Origin: Methanospirillum hungatei
Lineage (GTDB): Archaea > Halobacteriota > Methanomicrobia > Methanomicrobiales > Methanospirillaceae
Direction of reading: 5' to 3'
Length of the DNA: 6,437 nucleotides
NCBI RefSeq assembly: GCF_020216685.1
Contig: NZ_JAIWNS010000236.1
Coordinates: forward strand, 1 to 6,437
Shown here: piece by piece, positions 1 through 5,760 of the stretch
Layout of the letters: each line of letters opens with the position of its first letter
Numbering within the stretch: position 1 is the first letter of the stretch
Notes under the pieces: model-generated
Databases searched by the model: none
What the model was told of the DNA's origin: nothing
Seen by the model: the letters and a program-made list of their open reading frames with translations, nothing else
Translations under genes and position numbers: made by a program

Positions 1-438
1 GGTAGCAGGAGTTACCTGATCGGTATTGATACTATTGATAAACACGGAAGCTCCATCTGGGACAGAATAAATTTTCACCGAAACTTTTTCTGAGTCCGGA
101 CTTGGATCATAAAAAGGAGTATAGACCGGAGTAGGAGGGATTGTATGAACAGACTCTTCAGGGACAAGCGAATACCTCACCGTTCGGGAAAGCGTTCTGA
201 TATTAACCGTCTTGGTTACATCTTTATACCCGGTTTTCTTAATCTTGAATGTATATTCACCCATGGGTAAATCTGGAATGACAAGTGGTGTTTCTCCAAG
301 AATTGAACCATCATGAACAACGGTTGCACCTACAGGATCGGTAATAATTTTTAATTCTCCGGTCATTGCAGAAACAACGGATATACCCATGAGGAGGATA
401 CATCCAATTATGCAAAGCCTCATGCCTATTGTCGTCAT
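1..438 (-). CDS. Secreted PEGA-domain protein, N-terminal part (cut by window edge)
   Basis: The reading frame is open from the ATG at 438 to the window edge, giving 146 residues with no stop, so the C-terminus lies outside. Residues 1-24 form a signal peptide: a short Arg-containing start, a hydrophobic core (LCIIGCILLMGISVV) and a likely cleavage site after VSA. Residues of about 27-80 are a PEGA-type repeat (KIITDPVGATVVHDGSILG, then ETPLVIPDLPMGEYTFKI and KKTGYKD). A Pro-rich linker follows (HTIPPTPVYTPFYDPSP), then a second PEGA start (VSVKIYSVPDGASVFIN). PEGA repeats are small beta-sandwich units common in surface proteins of Methanomicrobiales. Export to the cell surface is inferred; no enzymatic role is indicated. 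A second in-frame ATG at 423 would also keep the signal peptide. Only a weak GTGAT motif precedes the ATG at 438, so the exact start is uncertain. Confidence 0.85.
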   Translation of the reverse strand, partial: MTTIGMRLCIIGCILLMGISVVSAMTGELKIITDPVGATVVHDGSILGETPLVIPDLPMGEYTFKIKKTGYKDVTKTVNIRTLSRTVRYSLVPEESVHTIPPTPVYTPFYDPSPDSEKVSVKIYSVPDGASVFINSINTDQVTPAT

Positions 439-690
439 AGAATCACACACATGCTCTATTGATAAGTGAGATGATAAATCTGCGGGAGTCGGATATTTAT
501 TATCAAAACCGAATATTATGAAATTATCGTTTAAAATTAGCTATTAGATTCAATTTTTAATTTTTTAATTTTTAACAGATAATGAGAGCAAAACAAAACC
601 TGAATCATGAATATAAAAAGAAAATTGACATGCGTGTGGTATCCAAAAATTACCAGTGAATCGGAAAAAACATGAAAATTTTATGCTTTA
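439..690. other. AT-rich spacer between two minus-strand genes
   Basis: I see no supported gene here. On the minus strand an AT-rich stretch at about 491-506 (reading GATAATAAATATCC) lies 55-65 bases before the PEGA start. It is the best candidate for a TATA-like box, but it is weak. Several T-runs on the minus strand between 545 and 690 could help terminate the flavoprotein transcript. Confidence 0.4.
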
Positions 691-710
691 AAAAAATTAA
701 AATTTTAATT
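691..710 (-). terminator. Probable terminator of the flavoprotein gene
   Basis: A perfect 16-base palindrome, AATTAAAATTTTAATT, occupies 695-710, four bases beyond the flavoprotein stop codon. In the minus direction it runs directly into a T-rich stretch. Archaeal intrinsic termination relies mainly on T-runs, so the position and composition fit. The stem is entirely A/T and therefore weak. Confidence 0.45.
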
Positions 711-714
711 AGAT

Positions 715-1536
715 TTATTCAGATACCGGAATTATCTTATCTTTTATCTGATTTTCAACATTGAGATTCATCATCTCTATTACATTATTGACAACACCCT
801 GGGTGTGGGTTCTTAATAACTCATCAGTATTGAAAAACTCCCGATCCTCATTGCTGGAGTATTCTGCCCCATGAGTCCGGTATCCAATCCCAAAAGGAGC
901 CAGAATATATCCAAGCTGCTGAAAGTTCAGGAAGATGTTCAGAGCAGTGGTAATCCCTCCATCCTCATGACCGCAGACCAGAATTCCTACGATTTTCCCA
1001 TGTGTCAAACCCGGTTTTTGAAGATGATAGAGGTTCTGCATACAGGTTGTCCGGTCAAGGAATGTCTTCAGCCTTGCAGACATGCTGTTCCAGTTAATGG
1101 GTGAAGCAATTATTACCGCTTTTGTTTTTGCCAGCATCTCATGAAATACATGCATGTCATCATCCTTATTCCGACAAGGATAATCACATGACTGGGCCCT
1201 GACCGCATAACAGCACCAGCAATGATCGATAGTATATTCGTTCAGGTTAAACCGCCGGTACGAGATGTTTCGTTCCTTTAGGACCTCCTCTGCAATATCG
1301 GTCATTACACCGGTATTCCCGGCCCGGTGAGAACTTCCGTTGATGAGGAGGACGTCAAATTCCTCGACCGGACAGGTGACCGGCTTTTCATGCTGCGGAA
1401 TAAATTCACCACTTGGACTATGACAATGAGGGCATCCTTTCGGTGGTTTCTCACCGGTGAACAGAAAACCGCAAACGGTACATTTCCAGGATATTTTTTT
1501 GGTTTTTGGTGTTTCGTTATCAGATGTATCAGTCAT
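715..1536 (-). CDS. Rubredoxin-knuckle iron-sulfur flavoprotein (NADPH-dependent FMN reductase / Isf-like)
   Basis: This is an intact 273-residue protein with two parts. Residues 17-45 form a short rubredoxin-type knuckle, WKCTVCGFLF then GCPHC, with Cys19, 22, 35 and 38 placed to bind one iron or zinc. Residues of about 60-265 form a flavodoxin-fold FMN reductase-like domain. It has the phosphate-binding loop NGSSHRAGNT (66-75), a mid-domain SPINWNSMSARLKTFLDR segment (about 145-162) typical of this family, and a Cys-rich insert HCWCCYAVRAQSCDYPC (Cys106, 108, 109, 117, 121) followed by DDDM. Methanogen Isf proteins hold a 4Fe-4S cluster at the equivalent insert, but the Cys spacing here is not the classic one. 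It is probably a cytoplasmic electron-transfer protein or a quinone/oxygen-stress reductase; the substrate is unknown. The start is fixed because an in-frame TAA lies at 1549-1551, only four codons upstream, and no other early Met exists. No strong ribosome site is visible, so a short or leaderless transcript is possible. Confidence 0.88.
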   Translation of the reverse strand: MTDTSDNETPKTKKISWKCTVCGFLFTGEKPPKGCPHCHSPSGEFIPQHEKPVTCPVEEFDVLLINGSSHRAGNTGVMTDIAEEVLKERNISYRRFNLNEYTIDHCWCCYAVRAQSCDYPCRNKDDDMHVFHEMLAKTKAVIIASPINWNSMSARLKTFLDRTTCMQNLYHLQKPGLTHGKIVGILVCGHEDGGITTALNIFLNFQQLGYILAPFGIGYRTHGAEYSSNEDREFFNTDELLRTHTQGVVNNVIEMMNLNVENQIKDKIIPVSE

Positions 1537-1538
1537 AG

Positions 1539-1590
1539 TACTTCTTGATTACACTATCATGAAAGAAGTATTTGAATACTTTTTATTTTA
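1539..1590 (-). promoter_or_regulatory. Candidate promoter/operator region of the flavoprotein gene
   Basis: Two inverted repeats overlap just before the start codon. One has arms TACTTCTT (1539-1546) and AAGAAGTA (1563-1570). The other has arms AAGTATT (1566-1572) and AATACTT (1575-1581) around a TG spacer. On the minus strand an A/T-rich block (TAAAATAAAAAGTATTC) at about 1574-1590 is a possible TATA-like element for transcription starting near 1545-1555. A repressor site overlapping the promoter is an inference. Confidence 0.3.
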
Positions 1591-1769
1591 CCTGGGATTT
1601 CATCAGGAGGGTGAGAAAGGAGTAAGGTACGTTCTGACGTGTAGTAAATTGAAAAGATGGATATGACATTTAAAAATCGAATATTGCTCTGATAATCAAT
1701 TTATTGTGAATGAATGTATCTCGATGCTCTATAATGATAAGGGTGCATTGTGAAAATTCAGAATATAGT

Positions 1770-1786
1770 CGGAAAAAATATCTATT
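1770..1786 (+). promoter_or_regulatory. Candidate TATA-like box before the ATPase remnant
   Basis: The stretch CGGAAAAAATATCTATT has a purine-rich block next to an A/T-rich core. It sits about 30 bases before the ATG at 1808, the distance expected for a leaderless archaeal transcript. No Shine-Dalgarno sequence precedes that ATG, which is consistent with this. Identification rests on eye inspection only. Confidence 0.25.
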
Positions 1787-1807
1787 ATCTCACACTATAA
1801 CTTAGAT

Positions 1808-2100
1808 ATGGACACATCTGTCAGGATAGTAATTGAACGACAGAATCCCTGGTGGCAGAAGGAGACATTTCCAACAGGGATTCCCCGGTTATCACGATAC
1901 CCTGACTTGGTTTCTATCTTCCTTTACGTGAAGTACTGATTCTTCTTGGAGCCAGGAGGACCGGAAAGTCTACTCTGTTATATCAGATAATAGCGGAAAT
2001 GATACAAAAGACGGTCCCACCTCAATCAATATTATACCTGAACCTGGATGAGCCGATTCTCAATGCACATGCACAAGAAGGGTTTCTGATGGACATTTAC
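1808..2100 (+). pseudogene. N-terminal fragment of an archaeal AAA ATPase (ATPase/DUF4143-type), frameshifted and truncated
   Basis: The ATG at 1808 opens MDTSVRIVIERQNPWWQKET, then FPTGIPRLSRYPDLVS, a typical start for archaeal AAA-family ATPases whose C-terminal half is DUF4143. The frame then hits a TGA at 1937-1939. One frame back, reading resumes as YLPLREVLILL followed by GARRTGKSTLLYQII, which contains an intact Walker A (GARRTGKST), and then SILYLNLDEP. The switch falls in the T/C-rich bases 1910-1917 and needs just one missing base. Similarity stops after about AHAQEGFLMDIY (2065-2100). The Walker B end, sensor regions and DUF4143 part are gone, and the sequence passes directly into a PglX fragment in the same frame. 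The family members are usually near 400 residues, so only about a quarter remains. No function is expected. A sequencing error could explain the frameshift but not the truncation. Confidence 0.75.
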
Positions 2101-3684
2101 ATGAATAATGATATAAAGGATTGGGATAAAATTTATAATTCCAATAAATATTTTATATCAAATATGAAAGGGGGGCCTCATAAAAAATGATATGGAAATC
2201 AAGAATATGTCTTATGTCTACAAAAAATAAGGAAAAATTCTCATTGAATTTTTAAAAACAAAAAAGATAGCATCCGCGGTAATGACATGCAATTTAAAAG
2301 AGGTATTACCTATACATTCTTAACAAATTCTAATTTTCGTGCTATATTATCCCCAGGCGGTTTTATTTTTGATGTAAATGATTCATCCCTTTTTCCGGAA
2401 AATTATTTTGAAATTTTAGGGATAATAAATTCGATGATTGTATATTATTTATTAAAAATATTAAACCCTAGAATGGCTTTTCAGGTCGGTTATCTTTCTC
2501 GTCTCCCTATTCCTAAGATAAATTTAAATTCTCTAAATTCCCGCGTTAACACCGCCATCACCCTCGCAAAAGTCGATTCAGCAGAAGACGAGACCACGTA
2601 CGACTTCACCGCTCCCCCATTCGCCCCCACCCTCTCCGGAATGGCAGATCTTGTCAAATCCCGCCATGACCATCTCTGGGAAATCGAAACCAAGATAGAC
2701 GACAAAGTATATCGGCTCTATGGCATCACGGACGAGGACCGGGCAGACATCGAGGCTGAAGTAGGGGAACCACCGGCACTTCCAACTCCGACACCCGAAG
2801 ATCTGGTCAATCACTGGATTGGGTATGCCATTAGGATCATCATGGGTCGGTTCATCCCCGGAGAGGAAGGAGCACTTGGGTCTGGAATCGTAGATGGAAA
2901 TCACATCTTCTCCCCGGAAACAGAGAAGAAACTTCGGGAGTTTACCGATCTCGATGCAGTTACCATTCTTGAAGACGGCCATCCGGATGACCTGGAAGCA
3001 AAAGTCCTTACTGCTCTGATCCTGATGCTCGGGGAAGAAACGACAAACAAAATTCTAGGAATTCTCGGTGGAGACATGGCAACCGGAGCAGCAACTATCC
3101 GATTCCTCCTGAAAGATTACTGGAAGAATCATCTTCAGTGGTACCTGAAGCGTCCAATCTACTGGCTCATCCAGTCACCAAAGAAAGAGTACAGTTGTTA
3201 TGTCTGCCATGAGCGGATGACCGTTGATTCACTCTTATTGATTCAGTCGGCCCTGTATCTCGGAGGATGAATTAACGCACTTCGGTCCAGGATTGGAGAG
3301 TTGATGGAGGCTATTTTGACTGCTGAAGGTCATGAGCGGAACAGACTTGAGAAGGAGCGGGAGAAGCTGGAGAAGGCCCTTGTGGACTGTGAGGAACTGG
3401 ATTCGAGTATCACGAAGATCATCCAGCAGACCGACGAGACTGGGAAGACGATTGGAGGGAAGCTGGAATTCTACGACGGCGTGATTCTCAATATGGCACC
3501 GTTCAGGGAATTATTCCCGCCGTGGAAGGCTGAACCGGCGAAGTTCTGGAAAGAGCTGGAAGAGGGGAAGTACGACTGGTCGTATACAGCGATCCGGTAC
3601 TGGCCGGAGCAGGTTCGTGCCGCTTGTAAGAAGAATAAGAGCTATACCATTGCACATGGATTGGAAGAGGAGTATGAGGGATGA
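2101..3684 (+). pseudogene. pglX: C-terminal half of a PglX-like (BREX/type IIG) adenine methyltransferase, broken
   Basis: One frame can be read from 2101 to the TGA at 3682-3684. It begins KDWDKIYNSNKYFISNMKGG then YGNQEYV, matching the PglX segment that normally reads KGG...RKWYGN. It continues through GFIFDV, YLSRLPIPK (end of the target-recognition region) and WKNHLQWYLKRPIYWLIQSP (about 3121-3180). It ends with a charged coiled-coil (about 3271-3400), NMAPFRELFPPWK and RYWPEQVRAACKKNKSYTIAHGLE. The N-terminal methyltransferase domain with its NPPY motif is missing. Lesions in the frame are a TGA at 2188-2190, where Trp of KWYGN is expected; an apparent +1 then -1 slip in the A-runs near 2221-2231 and 2261-2270, enclosing a TGA at 2245; and a TGA at 3268-3270. 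The longest open part starts at the ATG at 2287 (327 residues). A second part could start near 3301 or 3304 (127 residues). No pglZ, brxC or brxL accompanies it. Intact PglX modifies DNA at adenine within BREX phage defence; this remnant cannot. Confidence 0.8.
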
Positions 3685-3870
3685 ACCCTGAAAATGATAC
3701 CTCCAGACTATCTTTTATCATTGCTCTCAGTATAGTCCGTATAAAATTAGGATGTCTAAAGGTAGCCATAGTATTCACAGAAGGATTAGTCAGATTTCTT
3801 ATAATTATCGCAAGAATACAAGTTTCGATAACCAGTTTCTTAAAGAAGGATAGATGAACATTATCTAAAA
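3685..3870. other. Spacer between the two PglX tails; weak 58-codon ORF inside
   Basis: I recognise nothing here. A 58-codon ORF (3681-3857, plus) starts with an ATG overlapping the PglX stop (ATGA) and encodes a hydrophobic, low-information peptide beginning MNPENDTSRLSFIIALSI. The overlap resembles translational coupling, but there is no family resemblance and no ribosome binding site distinct from the upstream coding tail. I do not annotate it as a gene. Confidence 0.3.
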
Positions 3871-3999
3871 GTGAAAGAAGATGAGAAAGTTACCAGTTAC
3901 ACGGCAATGTGATAATGGCCGGAGCCGGTCAGGGCCGCACACACGCGAAATAAGCGCTACGCCATCGCTCATAGATTGGAAGAGGAGTATGAGGGATGA
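3871..3999 (+). pseudogene. pglX: Second, diverged PglX C-terminal tail (gene remnant)
   Basis: Read in one frame this gives KEDEKVTSYTAM, two stops (TGA 3910-3912 and TAA 3913-3915), then WPEPVRAAHTRNKRYAIAHR and LEEEYEG, with a TGA stop at 3997-3999. It matches the end of the preceding PglX remnant residue for residue (DWSYTAIRYWPEQVRAACKK, then NKSYTIAHGLEEEYEG). Over the last 84 bases I count 66 identities (3601-3684 against 3916-3999), and the last 26 bases are identical. The two stops fall where Arg and Tyr stand in the other copy. Different residues and third-base changes show a separate, older copy rather than a recent duplication. Only the tail survives. Confidence 0.8.
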
Positions 4000-4051
4000 C
4001 CCTATGCCACATGAAACCTCATCTACCAGAAAGACATAGAGATAGCATTAT

Positions 4052-4057
4052 GGAGAG
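4052..4057 (+). promoter_or_regulatory. Ribosome binding site of the UPF0175 gene
   Basis: GGAGAG ends six bases before the ATG at 4064 and is one of the clearer Shine-Dalgarno sites in the window. It supports that start over the out-of-frame ATG at 4050, which would encode only five residues. Confidence 0.6.
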
Positions 4058-4063
4058 TATAGC

Positions 4064-4327
4064 ATGACCAAAGATATCGTATTGACCATCCCGTCATCTC
4101 TCGCACAGGAGATGAAACTCCCACCTGACACCATTCAGGAAGAACTTATGAGTGAACTGGCAGTCAGCCTCTATCACCGGAGGATAATTACCGCTGCACA
4201 GGCTTGCAGACTCGCAGGACTTGAACGATTCCAATTTGAAGAAATCCTTTGGAAACGACAGATACCAGTACATTACTCAGAAGAAGACCTTGATAAAGAT
4301 ATCAAATATGCAACTGGTAATCTCTGA
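4064..4327 (+). CDS. UPF0175 family antitoxin
   Basis: This 87-residue protein carries the UPF0175 pattern at residues 31-80: ELAVSLYHRRIITAAQACRL then AGLERFQFEEILWKRQIPVH and YSEEDLDKDI. Helix 34-53 with its AA-x-x-A-x-LAG signature resembles a small DNA-binding HTH-like unit, and the acidic end (EEDLDKDI) is usual for the family. UPF0175 proteins are found mostly in archaea and cyanobacteria next to DUF3368 genes. The pair is regarded as a type II toxin-antitoxin module in which UPF0175 should bind and silence the PIN-like partner and probably repress their promoter. The stop codon lies 20 bases inside the downstream gene, so the two are translationally coupled. The gene is full length with no lesions, unlike the decayed genes on both sides. 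The function is inferred from family and context. Confidence 0.85.
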   Translation: MTKDIVLTIPSSLAQEMKLPPDTIQEELMSELAVSLYHRRIITAAQACRLAGLERFQFEEILWKRQIPVHYSEEDLDKDIKYATGNL

Positions 4328-4808
4328 TTCATCGACGCTTATCCACCTGTCAGCAGTGAATCGGTTCGGACTTATCAGGGAGTGTTTTTCTTCAATACAC
4401 ATACCACGAGCAGTGTACCAGGAAGTAGTTCTCAGTGGAAAACGAAGATCAGGATCCGAAGAAGTAATTCAGGCAATACATGATGGAGTAATTACCGTCC
4501 ATGAAGTGAAAAACACCCCCCTGATCATAAGTTTATGTCATGAAATTCATCGCGGAGAGGCTGAGGTCATCGCCCTTGCTCTTGAATGTGATAATCCCAT
4601 TCTCCTCCTCGATGACTTTGATGCAAGGCACGTAGCAGAACGATTCGGTCTTTCGTACACCGGAATTATTGGCATTCTCATAAAAGCCAGAATTGAAAAA
4701 AAAATACTTTCACTTAAATTTGAGTTAGAACAATTACGAACCATAGGTAGATTCTGGATATCAGATCAGGTCATGCAGAAAGCACTCACAGCCGTTGGAG
4801 AAAAATGA
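4308..4808 (+). CDS. DUF3368 PIN-like toxin (predicted RNase)
   Basis: The protein has 166 residues from the ATG at 4308 and is full length. It starts MQLVISDSSTLIHLSAVNRF, the classic beginning of DUF3368 with the first metal-binding Asp at residue 7. Next come HRGEAEVIALALE (Glu84 and Glu86, the second acidic site) and LLLDDFDARHVAERFGL (Asp102, 103 and 105, the third site). YTGIIGILIKARIEKKI is the family's usual C-terminal helix region. All acidic residues expected of a PIN nuclease active site are present, so it is predicted to cleave RNA when free of its antitoxin. The frame is open up to 4221, but the added 29 residues overlap UPF0175 and resemble nothing, so the ATG at 4308 is preferred. 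It overlaps the antitoxin by 20 bases. Its stop codon TGA overlaps the ATG of the yhcG remnant, indicating a former three-gene unit. Confidence 0.85.
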   Translation: MQLVISDSSTLIHLSAVNRFGLIRECFSSIHIPRAVYQEVVLSGKRRSGSEEVIQAIHDGVITVHEVKNTPLIISLCHEIHRGEAEVIALALECDNPILLLDDFDARHVAERFGLSYTGIIGILIKARIEKKILSLKFELEQLRTIGRFWISDQVMQKALTAVGEK

Positions 4809-5123
4809 CTCTTCCAATCTCCTCAACTGATCAACCTTCCTCACCGAACTAAAATCCCATATACGGAAGGCTCAACTCAAAGCCGCTGTCTCGGTAAACC
4901 GTGAGTTAATTCTCCTCTACTGGAAGATTGGAAAAGATATTCTCATCAACCAGGAGAAACCCGACTGGGGAGCCAAAGTCATCGACCAGTTACCTTGGAT
5001 CTCCGTTCAGAATTCCCGGATAAGAAAGGATTCTCGGTCAGAAACCTGAAATACATGCAGGTATTTGCAGCTGCATACCCTGACCTTGAATGTGTGCAAG
5101 AGGTAAAGGAAAATATACCATGA
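4805..5123 (+). pseudogene. yhcG: YhcG/DUF1016-type PD-(D/E)XK nuclease, N-terminal remnant with frameshifts
   Basis: Three frames must be joined. Frame 1 starts at the ATG at 4805, which overlaps the toxin stop, and reads MTLPISSTDQ. A one-base slip at about 4828-4837 leads to TFLTELKSHIRKAQLKAAVS and VNRELILLYWKIGKDILINQ, then EKPDWGAKVIDQL. A second slip at about 4990-4995 leads to LDLRSEFPDKKGFSVRNLKY and MQVFAAAYPDLE. Translation would end at the TGA at 5121-5123, just after IP; family members commonly have Trp here (IPW), so TGG to TGA is likely. This matches the DUF1016 N-terminal domain (LYWxIG, WGAKVID, LRxEFPxxKGFSxRNLKYM). The C-terminal PD-(D/E)XK nuclease half is not readable. 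A possible scrap of it reads EHTESKFIWYRQ at 5167-5202, resembling the HQIESxLYxRQ stretch of the family, but this is weak. Intact proteins have about 350 residues. Single-base indels could in part be sequencing errors, but the missing second half could not. Confidence 0.75.
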
Positions 5124-5437
5124 TGTTATGATCAAAAGAATTTTCAGAGAAAGGATTGGAGTTTTTGAGCATACTGAATCAAAATTTATTTGGTACAGGC
5201 AACGTTCAGAAACGATGGGATAAATGAGAGAGATCACTGCGGCACCTTGGCAAAAGCCGCAACCTAAACGATACTCTCACCTTAAAATTTTCAGAAATTT
5301 AGTAGGTTCTAATCTTCGGATCCATAGGCTGAATGAGGGTTAGGTACTATTGGTTATCGTTAAAAAATCAGGAAAAACTTGTAATTCTTCCTCTTTTCTC
5401 TAATGGCCATTTGAAGTTTCAATGATTTTTGTTTAGA

Positions 5438-5460
5438 CCGCTAATGTGGCACATTTGCGG
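5438..5460. repeat. 23-base near-perfect inverted repeat (operator-like dyad)
   Basis: Left arm CCGCTAATGTG and right arm CACATTTGCGG flank a central G. The arms pair at 10 of 11 positions, with one T-T mismatch. No T-run follows on either strand, so it is not a typical terminator. The near absence of a loop favours a protein-binding dyad over an RNA hairpin. Confidence 0.6.
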
Positions 5461-5592
5461 ATCCTATTAGTGAATAGAGTGAGAGAGGCATCTCAATGGT
5501 TATGTATAAAACATACTTGGTCTTACTTATGCTGGAAAAATTATCTCGCAGGATCTGGATCTATCTCCAAAGCTGTCTTACATGAATAACGA

Positions 5593-5600
5593 TTTATAAT
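5593..5600 (+). promoter_or_regulatory. Candidate TATA box for hicBA
   Basis: TTTATAAT is close to the archaeal box A consensus and would place a transcription start near 5625. That leaves about 135 untranslated bases before the preferred hicB start at 5761. Another weaker A/T block (CGATATTTTTT, 5712-5722) lies closer. The assignment is tentative. Confidence 0.3.
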
Positions 5601-5670
5601 AATCTCATTGATCATCACGAAACAAACAATCATCCATGAAAAAGATGAAGAGAGAGAATTCGTTATGGCA

Positions 5671-5702
5671 TGACTGAAGGTTCCAGACTGCGTGACTGAA
5701 GG
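5671..5702 (+). repeat. 10-base direct repeat TGACTGAAGG upstream of hicB
   Basis: TGACTGAAGG occurs at 5671-5680 and again at 5693-5702. The offset of 22 bases is close to two turns of the DNA helix. Both copies lie between the candidate TATA box and hicB. Binding of a regulator is possible but unproven. Confidence 0.5.
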
Positions 5703-5760
5703 AGTAACTTTCGATATTTTTTGGTCACATTCTATCTATGAGAAGAGACAACATAGGAAT

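Larger units (their letters stand above)
5224..5760. other. Gene-poor spacer of about 540 bases between yhcG remnant and hicBA
   Basis: I see no recognisable gene. A 39-codon ORF (5224-5343, plus, starting MREITAAPWQKPQPKRYSHL) begins directly after a TAA and has no known resemblance; it may be decayed coding sequence. The stretch holds a 23-base imperfect dyad (5438-5460), two TATA-like blocks (around 5501-5511 and 5593-5600) and a 10-base direct repeat (5671-5680, 5693-5702). Composition varies from AT-rich to mixed, as in a patchwork of gene debris. Confidence 0.5.

Noticed and set aside
871..1666. Plus-strand ORFs opposite the flavoprotein gene (871-1104, 1327-1548, 1457-1666).
   Set aside because: They lie antisense to a well-supported gene, show no family features and are shadows of its codon structure.
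2490..2982. Minus-strand ORFs across the pglX remnant.
   Set aside because: They are antisense to recognisable PglX coding sequence and encode no recognisable domain.
2287..3270. An intact stand-alone 327-residue gene starting at the ATG at 2287.
   Set aside because: The similarity to PglX continues in the same frame both before 2287 and after the stop at 3268, so the open part is a slice of a larger broken gene; no ribosome site precedes the ATG.
3503..3778. Minus-strand ORF spanning the PglX tail.
   Set aside because: It is antisense to the conserved PglX C-terminus, and its low-complexity Ser/Pro-rich translation is typical of a shadow frame.
4547..4744. Minus-strand ORF inside the DUF3368 gene.
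   Set aside because: It lies opposite a complete PIN-like gene and has an Arg/Ser-rich shadow composition.
2188..5123. Reading the repeated in-frame TGA codons as Trp or selenocysteine (recoding).
   Set aside because: TGA also ends the intact UPF0175 and DUF3368 genes, TGG is used freely for Trp throughout, other lesions are frameshifts or TAA, and no insertion element or suppressor tRNA is visible. Decay is simpler.
5007..5237. Minus-strand 76-residue ORF.
   Set aside because: It is antisense to DUF1016 remnant sequence with no family resemblance; the plus-strand reading is clearly the conserved one.
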